This document shows positions 52,547-61,209 of a stretch of DNA of 64,000 nucleotides, one piece after another. The notes below the pieces were generated by a model. It was not told the DNA's origin and did no database searches. It worked only from the letters and a program-made list of their open reading frames with translations. Source of the stretch: Bacilli bacterium (GTDB lineage Bacteria > Bacillota_I > Bacilli_A > RF39 > UBA660). Where the stretch lies: NCBI GenBank assembly GCA_017511805.1, contig JAFWJA010000015.1, positions 387,098-451,097 of the forward strand, written 5' to 3'. Every line of letters begins with the position of its first letter. Position 1 is the stretch's first letter. The position numbers and the translations under genes are program-made.

Positions 52547-53560
52547 TTATTTATTTATCTTTTTATATGCTTTTTTATATTCACCAGATTCTATATTATC
52601 AATCCAGTCTTTATGATTTTTATACCAATCGATTGTTTCAGCCATACCTTGTTCAAAAGTATAACTTCTATCCCAACCAAGTTCTGTTTCAGCCTTAGTT
52701 GAATCAATTGCGTATCTTAAATCATGTCCTTTTCTATCTTCTACAAAAGTAATAAGACTTTCATCTTTACCTAGTTGTTTTAATATGTTTTTAACTATAT
52801 AAAGATTATTTCTTTCACTTCTTCCACCTAAGTTATAAACTTCTCCTACTTTACCTTCTCTAACAATCTTATCTACACCAATGTTATGATCATGAACATG
52901 TATCCAGTCTCTAACATTTTCACCAGTACCATATACAGGTATTGGTTCATCATTTAATGCTCTTGCGATAGTCTTAGGTATAAGTTTTTCAGGAAATTGA
53001 TAAGGACCATAGTTATTAGAACATCTACTTATAGTAGTAGGAAGTCCATATGTTCTATGATATGCTTGTACAAATAAATCTGCAGAAGCTTTTGATGATG
53101 AATAAGGACTTGATGTATGAACTGGTGTACTTTCTGTAAATAGTAAATCAGGTCTATCTAATGGTAAATCACCATATACTTCATCAGTAGATACTTGATG
53201 GTATCTCTTTATTCCATATTTATTACAAGCATTCATTAATGTTAATGTACCTAATATATTTGTATCTGCGAATATATTAGGATTCTTTATTGAATTATCT
53301 ACATGTGATTCAGCTGCAAAGTTTATCACAACATCAAATTTTTCTTGTTCAAATAAAGATTCAATGAATTCTTTATCTCTTATATCCCCTTTTACAAATT
53401 TATAATTCTTTTTTCCTTCTAAAGATTTTATATTGTTATAATTTCCTGCATATGTTAAAGCATCTAAACAAACATATTGATCATCTGGATATTCATTAAC
53501 TACATAATGCATAAAATTACTACCTATAAATCCTGCTCCTCCTGTTACTAATATTTTCAT
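52547..53560 (-). CDS. rfbB: dTDP-glucose 4,6-dehydratase
   Basis: 337 residues, second step of dTDP-L-rhamnose synthesis. SDR fold with NAD motif GGAGFIGSNF, INFAAESHVDNSI, HQVSTDEVYGDL (Thr, Asp, Glu active residues) and catalytic YSSSKASADL (Tyr, Lys). It is last in the rhamnose operon; its stop lies in an AAAAGATAAAT/ATTTATCTTTT terminator. Confidence 0.96.
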   Translation of the reverse strand: MKILVTGGAGFIGSNFMHYVVNEYPDDQYVCLDALTYAGNYNNIKSLEGKKNYKFVKGDIRDKEFIESLFEQEKFDVVINFAAESHVDNSIKNPNIFADTNILGTLTLMNACNKYGIKRYHQVSTDEVYGDLPLDRPDLLFTESTPVHTSSPYSSSKASADLFVQAYHRTYGLPTTISRCSNNYGPYQFPEKLIPKTIARALNDEPIPVYGTGENVRDWIHVHDHNIGVDKIVREGKVGEVYNLGGRSERNNLYIVKNILKQLGKDESLITFVEDRKGHDLRYAIDSTKAETELGWDRSYTFEQGMAETIDWYKNHKDWIDNIESGEYKKAYKKINK

Positions 53561-53570
53561 AATTATCTCC

Positions 53571-54497
53571 TTATTTTAATTGTAAAGTTTTAACATTATT
53601 TTCATTATTTAATTCTTTTAATTCTTCTTTATATCTATCAACAGCATCAGTCCAATCTGGTAATAATTCAAAACCAGCATCTACTAAAGCTTGTTTACTT
53701 AATTTAGAATTCTTAGGTCTATATGCTATATGAAGTTCTCTACCTTCTTTTTCTGCTTTAGCATATTGTGGCGCATAATACTCTTTTGTTGTTACATGTT
53801 TTACTTTAGTATCAGTATCTTTTAATATATAATCAGCAAATTCTGCCCAATTACAATAACCACTATTATTAACTTGATATAAACCATATTTATCAGTTTC
53901 AGCCATATCAACTAATCTTTTAGCTAAATCAACTGTATATGTTGGACTACCAAATTGATCTGCTACTACTGTTAATTCTGGATATTTTTCTGATAAGTTT
54001 AACATTGTTTTAACAAAGTTTTTACCATTTTTACCAAAAACCCATGAAGTTCTAACAACATAAGTTTTTGGATTATTTAAAGCAGCTATTTCACCTAATA
54101 ATTTAGTTTTACCATATACATTTTGTGGATTTGGTTCATCAGTCACTTCATATGCTTCATTTAAATCTTTAGTACCATCAAATACATAATCAGTACTAAC
54201 ATATATTAATTTAGAATCTAGTTTTTTACATTCTTCAGAAATTGTTCTAGTAGCACCAGCATTTATAGTATAAGCATTTTGTACATCTTCTTCTGCTTTA
54301 TCTACTGAAGTATATGCTGCACAATGGATTACTACATCTGGTTTATAACTTTCCATAATGGAAATGATACTTTGTTCATCTGATAAATCCATTTCTCTTC
54401 TAGTTGGAGCATAAACAAATTTATGATCTCTAGCATTTAATTCTTTTACTACATCATAACCTAATTGACCAGTTACACCTGTTACTAAAACTCTCAT
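53571..54497 (-). CDS. rfbD: dTDP-4-dehydrorhamnose reductase
   Basis: 308 residues, final step. NADPH Rossmann motif GVTGQLGYDV, VIHCAAYTSVDKAEED, STDYVFDG and catalytic YGKTKLLGE. C-terminus has a short Asn/Lys extension. One base from rfbC and ten bases from rfbB, same operon. Confidence 0.95.
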   Translation of the reverse strand: MRVLVTGVTGQLGYDVVKELNARDHKFVYAPTRREMDLSDEQSIISIMESYKPDVVIHCAAYTSVDKAEEDVQNAYTINAGATRTISEECKKLDSKLIYVSTDYVFDGTKDLNEAYEVTDEPNPQNVYGKTKLLGEIAALNNPKTYVVRTSWVFGKNGKNFVKTMLNLSEKYPELTVVADQFGSPTYTVDLAKRLVDMAETDKYGLYQVNNSGYCNWAEFADYILKDTDTKVKHVTTKEYYAPQYAKAEKEGRELHIAYRPKNSKLSKQALVDAGFELLPDWTDAVDRYKEELKELNNENNVKTLQLK

Positions 54498-54498
54498 A

Positions 54499-55329
54499 TT
54501 AGCACTCTCCTAAATTATTAGAATTTAAAACTAATTTCTTATTTGCCTTATTATTTAATAAACTATCAATATTACTTATTCTTTTTTCTAATTCATATAA
54601 TTTATTTTGACTTTCTTCATTTAAATAATTTGGATTAATGTTCATAATCATATCATGTCTTAACATAATTGCTTCTTCTTTTTCTATTTCTTTTAATCTA
54701 TATAATCCAGGATGTTTTTTATCTTTATCCGAGAAATTTAATTCATCATTACTAATTTCATATGATTCTAGTATAGATTTCCAATCTATATTAACATCCT
54801 CATCGTTATATAATAAACCAGCTTCAGATGGTTTATCATAAGCATTATCAACAAAATATAAAAAACTTGTATTATCTTCAGCAGCTAAATATCCATGAGC
54901 AAATCCTCTTGGAACGAATAATGATTTATCATTTTCAGGAGTTAATTCTACACCTGTCCATTGTCCAAATGTTTCTGAATCTTCTCTTAAATCAATTACT
55001 ACGTCCATTACTTTACCACTAATACATCTTACAACTTTAGTTTGTGCTGAAAATCCTTTTTGTAAGTGCATACCTCTAATAACACCTCTTAATGGGTTGT
55101 CAGATTTAATTATTTTCTTTAATCCTTGGAATCCTAATAATTCAAGAGGTTCAATATCTATTTGCCCTAAAGCACCTCTATTATCTCCAAATTTCTTTGG
55201 TGTCAAAACATAACAATCTTTTAAATTAGTTGCTTGTATACCTAATGTTTTAAATTCTGGTCTTTCTTGTAAAGCTTCTGCTTTTTCAATATAACTCATA
55301 TTTACACTATTACTTCTAATTTCTTCCAT
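54499..55329 (-). CDS. rfbC: dTDP-4-dehydrorhamnose 3,5-epimerase with extra termini
   Basis: 276 residues. Cupin-fold epimerase: FGDNRGALGQ, RGVIRGMHLQKG (His), FVPRGFAHGYLA. Typical RfbC has about 180-190 residues; this copy adds about 27 at the N-terminus and about 65 at the C-terminus, the latter helical (EESQNKLYELEKRISNIDSL) with a Lys/Asn/Cys end. The extra region may drive assembly or protein contacts. AAGGAG precedes the ATG; one base from the HTH-rfbA and rfbD neighbours. Confidence 0.93.
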   Translation of the reverse strand: MEEIRSNSVNMSYIEKAEALQERPEFKTLGIQATNLKDCYVLTPKKFGDNRGALGQIDIEPLELLGFQGLKKIIKSDNPLRGVIRGMHLQKGFSAQTKVVRCISGKVMDVVIDLREDSETFGQWTGVELTPENDKSLFVPRGFAHGYLAAEDNTSFLYFVDNAYDKPSEAGLLYNDEDVNIDWKSILESYEISNDELNFSDKDKKHPGLYRLKEIEKEEAIMLRHDMIMNINPNYLNEESQNKLYELEKRISNIDSLLNNKANKKLVLNSNNLGEC

Positions 55330-55330
55330 A

Positions 55331-56443
55331 TTAATTCTCCTTACTTTCTACAAATTTGTGTAATTTTTCTCCATATCTATTCTTCTTCATTGTACTTGCT
55401 AATTGAAGTAATTCTTCTTTTGTAATCCATCCATTATTATATGCGACTATTTCTGGTGAACATATTATAGAATCTCTATTATTTTCTATTGTTCTAACCA
55501 TATTTGCAGCATCTAATAATGAATCAAAAGTACCTGTATCAAACCATGAATAACCTTCATTTAATAATCTTGCTTTTAATTTTTTATCTTTTAAATAAAT
55601 ATCATTAAGTGTAGTTATTTCTAGTTCTCCTCTATCGGATGGTTTTATAGTTTTTGCAAATTTAGATACACCTGTAGGATAAAAATATAATCCTGTTATA
55701 GCATAATCAGATTTTGGTGAACTTGGTTTTTCTTCAACACTTAGTACATTATTATTTTCATCAAGTTCCATAATACCAAATCTTTCTGGATCCTTAACTT
55801 CATAACCAAATATAGTTGCATTACCATTATTAGCGTTTATTATTGCTTGATTAAGTTCACTTTTTAAACCACTACCATAGAAGATATTATCTCCTAGGAT
55901 CATAGCACAAGGATTATCTCCTATAAACTTTTCACCAATTATAAATGCTTCTGCAAGTCCATTTGGTTTTTCTTGTACTGCATATGATAAATTAATACCA
56001 AATTGTTTACCATCACCTAATAACTTTATAAAATTATCTTGGTCTTCTTTAGTAGTTATTATTAATATATCTTTAATACCTGCAAGCATAAGAGCAGATA
56101 AAGAATAATAAATCATTGGTTTATCATATACTGGAACTAATTGTTTACTTATACCTTTTGTTATAGGGTATAATCTAGTTCCTGATCCACCTGCTAGAAT
56201 AATACCTTTAGCATTAACATTTTCAACAGTTCTTGCAAATAACAAGTCTTCAATATTAATGTTATATAAACTAATAAATAGTTTTATTTCATCTATAGTT
56301 ATTTTTCTAGTACCTTTTTCTATTCTTATGATTGCATCTCTACCTAGACCTAATTTTTCTCCTACTTCTTCTTGTGTGTAACCCAAACTCTCCCTAGAAT
56401 TACGTAATATTTCACCAATATTAATAGTATCTAATCTTTGCAT
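55331..56443 (-). CDS. XRE helix-turn-helix fused to glucose-1-phosphate thymidylyltransferase
   Basis: 370 residues from the ATG at 56443 (GGAGG five bases upstream). Residues 8-70 form a complete XRE/Cro-type helix-turn-helix (GEILRNSRESLGYTQEEVGE, KLGLGRDAIIRIEKGTRKIT). From about 79 it is a full Rfb[68 protein letters not shown] and GYSWFDTGT. Both catalytic and DNA-binding parts look intact. It is the second of two rfbA genes in the operon. A transcription-metabolism link is plausible: the fused protein could regulate in response to dTTP/glucose-1-phosphate or dTDP-rhamnose. Confidence 0.9.
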   Translation of the reverse strand: MQRLDTINIGEILRNSRESLGYTQEEVGEKLGLGRDAIIRIEKGTRKITIDEIKLFISLYNINIEDLLFARTVENVNAKGIILAGGSGTRLYPITKGISKQLVPVYDKPMIYYSLSALMLAGIKDILIITTKEDQDNFIKLLGDGKQFGINLSYAVQEKPNGLAEAFIIGEKFIGDNPCAMILGDNIFYGSGLKSELNQAIINANNGNATIFGYEVKDPERFGIMELDENNNVLSVEEKPSSPKSDYAITGLYFYPTGVSKFAKTIKPSDRGELEITTLNDIYLKDKKLKARLLNEGYSWFDTGTFDSLLDAANMVRTIENNRDSIICSPEIVAYNNGWITKEELLQLASTMKKNRYGEKLHKFVESKEN

Positions 56444-56457
56444 AAAGACCTCCAATA

Positions 56458-57366
56458 TTATTTATTTTCTAAAGTTAATTTTTTATTATTTTTATAATTA
56501 TCAGATACTTTCTTTAAATAAGCACCATAACTATTCTTTTTCATTACATCTGCACTATTATCTAATTGTTCAACACTTAACCAACCATGTTCAAAAGCAA
56601 TTGCTTCTGGACAAGCTATGATTTTATCTTTATTATGTTGTACTGATCTAATTAAATTAGATGCATCATTTAAACTATCGAATAATCCTGCATCAAACCA
56701 AGTAAAACTATTACCTAGTAATTGTGCTTTTAAAACACCTTCTTTTAAATACATATCATTTAAAGAAGTTATTTCTAATTCTCCTCTTTTTGATGGTTTT
56801 ACATTAGCAGCTTTTTCAGCTACTTCCTTAGGATAGAAATATAAACCTGTTATTGCATAATTTGATTTTGGATTTTCTGGTTTTTCTTCAACACTTAGAA
56901 CTTTACCAGTTTCATCAAATTCAACAATACCAAATCTTTTTGGATCATGAACTTCACAACCAAATATAGTTGCATTACCTAATTCAGCTTGCATTGCAGC
57001 CTCATTTAAATAATTTTCAAATCCATCACCAAAGTAAATATTATCTCCTAAAACCATTGCACATTCATCATCTCCGATAAAATCTTTACCTAAAATAAAA
57101 GCTTGTGCAAGTCCATCTGGAGATGGTTGAATGGTATAACTAATGTTAATACCAAAATCACTTCCATCTCCTAATAATCTTTTAAAACCAGGTTGATCAT
57201 CTGGAGTTGTTATAACTAAAATATCTTTAATACCTGCTTGCATTAATGTAGATAAAGGATAATAGATCAAAGGTTTATCGTAAACTGGAAGTAATTGTTT
57301 ACTTACACCTTTAGTTATTGGGTATAATCTAGTACCTGATCCACCAGCAAGAATAATTCCTTTCAT
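56458..57366 (-). CDS. rfbA: Glucose-1-phosphate thymidylyltransferase
   Basis: 302 residues from the ATG at 57366 (GGGAGG seven bases upstream); a longer frame enters the promoter. First enzyme of dTDP-rhamnose synthesis, activating glucose-1-phosphate with dTTP. Motifs: [77 protein letters not shown]. First gene of the operon, single-domain, and the paralogue of the HTH-fused copy downstream. Confidence 0.95.
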   Translation of the reverse strand: MKGIILAGGSGTRLYPITKGVSKQLLPVYDKPLIYYPLSTLMQAGIKDILVITTPDDQPGFKRLLGDGSDFGINISYTIQPSPDGLAQAFILGKDFIGDDECAMVLGDNIYFGDGFENYLNEAAMQAELGNATIFGCEVHDPKRFGIVEFDETGKVLSVEEKPENPKSNYAITGLYFYPKEVAEKAANVKPSKRGELEITSLNDMYLKEGVLKAQLLGNSFTWFDAGLFDSLNDASNLIRSVQHNKDKIIACPEAIAFEHGWLSVEQLDNSADVMKKNSYGAYLKKVSDNYKNNKKLTLENK

Positions 57367-57385
57367 AAAAAAACCTCCCGAATAC

Positions 57386-57415
57386 ATTATACTACAAAAA
57401 TGTTGCAAAAGTCAA
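57386..57415 (-). promoter_or_regulatory. Promoter of the dTDP-rhamnose operon
   Basis: TTGACT (57410-57415), 18-base spacer, TATAAT (57386-57391). The 45 bases between it and the ATG have no obvious operator; a dyad for the HTH-RfbA protein was not found by eye. Confidence 0.75.
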
Positions 57416-57424
57416 CTTTTTAAG

Positions 57425-57490
57425 CATAAAAAAAAGAGAAATAAACGTAAATTGTATGTTATTTGTTGAAAAACGTTTATTTCTCTACTT
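57425..57490 (-). terminator. Terminator of the glycosyltransferase operon
   Basis: Minus strand AGAGAAATAAACGT pairs with ACGTTTATTTCTCT across a 23-base loop and runs into T8. The stop of the glycosyltransferase (57477-57479) is in the stem. Confidence 0.8.
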
Positions 57491-58655
57491 TTTTAGATTC
57501 TAATAGTTTATTAAATAGTTTTTTATATTTTTTAACTACTATTTCCCATGTATATTCATCCATTATTCTTTGTTTTGCTCTTTTTCCATATTCATTTTGA
57601 TCTTTTATCTTGAACTTTTCTACTGTTTCTATTTGTCTACATAAAGATCCTTCATCACTATTAAAGTATATCGCAGCATTCTCTCCTACTTCTTTATTAT
57701 ATACAGCATTATATAATATATTAACATCTGTAAGGCTTAATGCTTCTAATAATGATGGATTAGTTCCTCCAGCAGAATGTCCATGAATATATGCTTTTGC
57801 ATTCTTTCTAAGTCTAACTAATATATCTTGATCATATACTGATCCAACAAATTTGATTCTATCATCTTTATCAAAATTAGTTTTTTGTTTTAATTTATCA
57901 TAAAACTTATTCTTTTCTACATTAGATACTATAACTAGATCTTTTGTAGTAGAAGATTTCATATATTCTTTTATTATTAATTCATAATTATTTTCAGGAA
58001 CAAATCTTCCTACTATAAGATAGTATTCTCTTTTTTCTATCTTATTCTTATCCATAAAGTCTTTTGTTTTTTTATCTATATCTTTAACATCTTTCATATA
58101 TGCGCCATATGCGATAAATGTAGTTTTACTTTTTGGATATTTTTCTTTTACATATTTTTCAATATTCTTACTATCACAAACTACATAATTAGATGCCTTA
58201 ATCATTGTTTTTTCAGATAATTTAAAATACTTTTTAATCATCCAGTTCCATTTTTCTCTTTTCCATTCAATACCATCTGGATTTATAATGATTTTAACAC
58301 CCATTTTATTTAGTTTTCTATGAATAAAAGTAAATAAAGGTCCTACTCTATAACCTACTACATACATTATTACATTTTTTAAATTATTCTTTTTAATAAA
58401 CTTTTTAAAATATAATACTGCCTTCATAGCAAATATAAACATTGTTATAGAACCACGTTTTGGTACATATATTTGTGGACAAACAACACCATTTCTTACT
58501 TCTGTATTTCTATTATTCTTATTATGATTTAATTCAGGTACATAAAATTTAGTATCTTTATCATTATAATTATTTATTAGATTAGTAACAAAAGTTTCCC
58601 ATCCACCATATTCTTTTTCATATCCTCTTGCGCCTATTATAATTATATTTTTCAT
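57477..58655 (-). CDS. Rhamnosyltransferase, DUF1972/GT4 type
   Basis: 392 residues. The N-terminus matches the DUF1972 family of beta-1,4-rhamnosyltransferases (RgpA/WchF-like): GARGYEKEYGGWETF, then a GT4 Rossmann half with VGRFVPENNYEL (donor loop), KFVGSVYDQDIL and the C-terminal HGHSAGGTNPSLLEAL motif (acceptor/donor Glu). It would add L-rhamnose from dTDP-rhamnose to a lipid-linked or surface glycan. Overlaps the upstream GT2 gene by four bases, last in the assembly operon. Confidence 0.88.
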   Translation of the reverse strand: MKNIIIIGARGYEKEYGGWETFVTNLINNYNDKDTKFYVPELNHNKNNRNTEVRNGVVCPQIYVPKRGSITMFIFAMKAVLYFKKFIKKNNLKNVIMYVVGYRVGPLFTFIHRKLNKMGVKIIINPDGIEWKREKWNWMIKKYFKLSEKTMIKASNYVVCDSKNIEKYVKEKYPKSKTTFIAYGAYMKDVKDIDKKTKDFMDKNKIEKREYYLIVGRFVPENNYELIIKEYMKSSTTKDLVIVSNVEKNKFYDKLKQKTNFDKDDRIKFVGSVYDQDILVRLRKNAKAYIHGHSAGGTNPSLLEALSLTDVNILYNAVYNKEVGENAAIYFNSDEGSLCRQIETVEKFKIKDQNEYGKRAKQRIMDEYTWEIVVKKYKKLFNKLLESKKVEK

Positions 58656-59524
58656 TGCTTTTTTCTCCTTAAATTTCTAAAGAAACATGCTATATACGCA
58701 ATTATTAAACTAATGCGATAAGTAAGCCCAAGTAATATATTAGCAAATATTTTTGATTTTAGATAGTACTTACAATAATATTTTTGACTTCTTTTTAATA
58801 TTTTATATTTATTGATTGAATTATATGACTTATCAACACTTACAGATAAATTATGTGTTACTTCAGCTTCATTATCTATAAATATTTTTTTATCAATTGT
58901 TTTTAATTTTTGACCTATTATATTTTCTTCATAATAAAGGAAAGTTCCTTCATCAAAATTCCCAATTAAACTAAGAATATCTTTTCTAATCATAAAGAAA
59001 CAACCAGATACTACTTCTACTCTTGTTAGATTACCAGAATACTTTTCATCAGAATATCTAAGATTTTCTTCTACTTTTTTATGAAACCAATTAATATTAC
59101 TTAGTATTTCATCTTTAATCTTTGGTAATCTCCAACCTCTTATTTTTTCTTCTAATTGATTAATAACAGGCGCAACTAAAGCAATATCACTATTATTATC
59201 TAAATCTTTAGCTAGTCTCTCTATTGTTTTATCAGTAACACTAATATCAGGATTTGAAATAATAATATAATCTACATCATATTTTTCATTTAAATAATTA
59301 ATTCCAAAATTATTACCATAAGCATAACCTTTATTACTATCTGTTTTAATTATATCTATCTTATCATGCTTCATTTTGCTAAGTTTTTCATAAGAATTAT
59401 CATTACTATTATTATCAACAACAATAATTCTATTTAATGACTTATAATTTTTAATTTTATTTAAATAATCATTAGTTGTCTCATAATCGTTATAATTTAA
59501 AATAATCATTCCTATTTTTGACAT
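58652..59524 (-). CDS. GT2 family glycosyltransferase
   Basis: 290 residues from the ATG at 59524 (GAGGT five bases upstream). GT-A fold, GT2: MIILNYNDYETT, IIVVDNNSNDNSYEKL, YIIISNPDIS (metal-binding DXD-like), GCFFMIRKDI, GNFDEGTFLYYEENIIGQKL (ED catalytic base). One or two C-terminal hydrophobic helices (SLIIAYIACFF) and a basic RRKKQ end. Sugar not predictable; rhamnosyl or galactosyl transfer fits the locus. Confidence 0.88.
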   Translation of the reverse strand: MSKIGMIILNYNDYETTNDYLNKIKNYKSLNRIIVVDNNSNDNSYEKLSKMKHDKIDIIKTDSNKGYAYGNNFGINYLNEKYDVDYIIISNPDISVTDKTIERLAKDLDNNSDIALVAPVINQLEEKIRGWRLPKIKDEILSNINWFHKKVEENLRYSDEKYSGNLTRVEVVSGCFFMIRKDILSLIGNFDEGTFLYYEENIIGQKLKTIDKKIFIDNEAEVTHNLSVSVDKSYNSINKYKILKRSQKYYCKYYLKSKIFANILLGLTYRISLIIAYIACFFRNLRRKKQ

Positions 59525-59538
59525 ATTGTACCTCTTTT

Positions 59539-61206
59539 CTAAAACCATGCTTCATTTATACTTGTGTACACTATTATAAATATAAACAACATATTTAGAA
59601 ATAATATTAGACTATAGTTTATTATATCATATTTTTTGTCTTTTAATATATTTATTCTTTTATTACCTATTATTAAAAGTAATAATAAAATTATTGGATA
59701 CATATACCTAGCTTGATATCCTTCTATATTTAATCTTCCTACGCCTGTATAACCTAAATATAGACCAGTCGATGTAAAGAAGAATAATAATAGTGATGTT
59801 ATTAAAATTAAGATATTAGTCTTCTTACTATAAGTTTCTTCATTTGAACTTAATCCCATATATAATAAGAATAATATATATGGTAAAGTTATATAAGATG
59901 CAAATAAAGGATAAAAATGTGTTCCTAATAATCCTTCGTAGTAACCAGCTGAAAGGAAACAATTTATAAAGTGTCCTCCATATACTTTTACAATATTTAA
60001 TGGTGAACTAAATAAGAATTTAATTTGTTCCATTGGATCAGGTGTACCAGTTACTGATACATCACCAGTATTTAATGCTTCTGGTTTCATTTGTAAATAT
60101 ATTAATACTAAGAATACTATAAAGTATATAGGTATAAACCACTTTTTATTCTTAGGTATCTTTTTATATATAAGAATCAATAATAAGAATATTAAAAAGT
60201 ATGATGCTCCCTTATATAAAGTAATAAGAAGCATTAGAATAGTTATAAATAATACGTTCTTTTTAGTTAAATATTTATCTTTAGATTTATATAGTTTTAG
60301 TATATATGCCACAAATATAAATAATGATAAATTACCAATTGCATCTACATTATATGTAGAACCTAGTAATAAGAAATATGGTGTTGTAACAATTGCTAAA
60401 TAAACATTTTTCTTTTTATCAATTAATTTAAGCAATATGGCAATACCAATAAGAGTAGTTAAAGCATTAAAGAATCTTCCCATATAAAATGTATCCATAA
60501 TTGTTCCATCAAGCAATCTAGATACAGTAATTCCTATAGATGATGGTATATATAGATATTTACATATAGAATATGGTTTATAATTGGTAGTTTTTCCATC
60601 TATAACATCAGCTTTATAATGAACAAATAATTCTTCATTATATTTATAGTTTTTATATTGAGTAATTTTATATAAATTAGAATCTATTTCATAACCATTA
60701 CTCCAATTATAATCAAATTTAGATAAATTATAAGACGATACAAAATGTGTTGTTTCATCAATTGCGTGCTGTGGTGTTACTACCATTGAATAAATAAAAC
60801 AAACACAACAAATCATTATTATATTAAGTTTATAATTACTACTATAAAAGAAGAATAAGAATGCAATATAACATAATAAAGATATTACTATTCCCTGACT
60901 CATTAAATTAGTTTTACCTAATACAATAAATAAAATATCAACAATTATTACAATAGAAAAACAGATTACGAAAAAGAAATCTATTAGGTTTCTTTTCTTT
61001 TCTTTTTCATAATCTAATCTATTATTAATTATTCTATTACTAATCTTATATTCTATAAAGAACAAAAGTGCATAAAGAAAAATTCTGGCAAAAGAAAATA
61101 CATAACCAGATTTTCCCTTTAAAAACAAAGAATTACAAAAGAATAATTCAAATGCAATACATGGTATTAATAATAAAACAAACAATAATATCTTTTTCTT
61201 TTTCAT
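59539..61206 (-). CDS. DUF2142 polytopic membrane protein
   Basis: 555 residues, about 11-12 transmembrane helices. Has the DUF2142 hallmark TPQHAIDETTHFVSSYNL (acidic/His motif in an outer loop) and YIPSSIGITVSRLLDGTIM. The family is common in polysaccharide loci and has GT-C-like features, so a lipid-linked sugar transferase is likely. Located between GT2 and the polymerase-GT4 gene, with 14-base and 3-base gaps. TAGGAGTAATAT precedes the ATG-like start. Confidence 0.87.
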   Translation of the reverse strand: MKKKKILLFVLLLIPCIAFELFFCNSLFLKGKSGYVFSFARIFLYALLFFIEYKISNRIINNRLDYEKEKKRNLIDFFFVICFSIVIIVDILFIVLGKTNLMSQGIVISLLCYIAFLFFFYSSNYKLNIIMICCVCFIYSMVVTPQHAIDETTHFVSSYNLSKFDYNWSNGYEIDSNLYKITQYKNYKYNEELFVHYKADVIDGKTTNYKPYSICKYLYIPSSIGITVSRLLDGTIMDTFYMGRFFNALTTLIGIAILLKLIDKKKNVYLAIVTTPYFLLLGSTYNVDAIGNLSLFIFVAYILKLYKSKDKYLTKKNVLFITILMLLITLYKGASYFLIFLLLILIYKKIPKNKKWFIPIYFIVFLVLIYLQMKPEALNTGDVSVTGTPDPMEQIKFLFSSPLNIVKVYGGHFINCFLSAGYYEGLLGTHFYPLFASYITLPYILFLLYMGLSSNEETYSKKTNILILITSLLLFFFTSTGLYLGYTGVGRLNIEGYQARYMYPIILLLLLIIGNKRINILKDKKYDIINYSLILFLNMLFIFIIVYTSINEAWF

Positions 61207-61209
61207 ATA

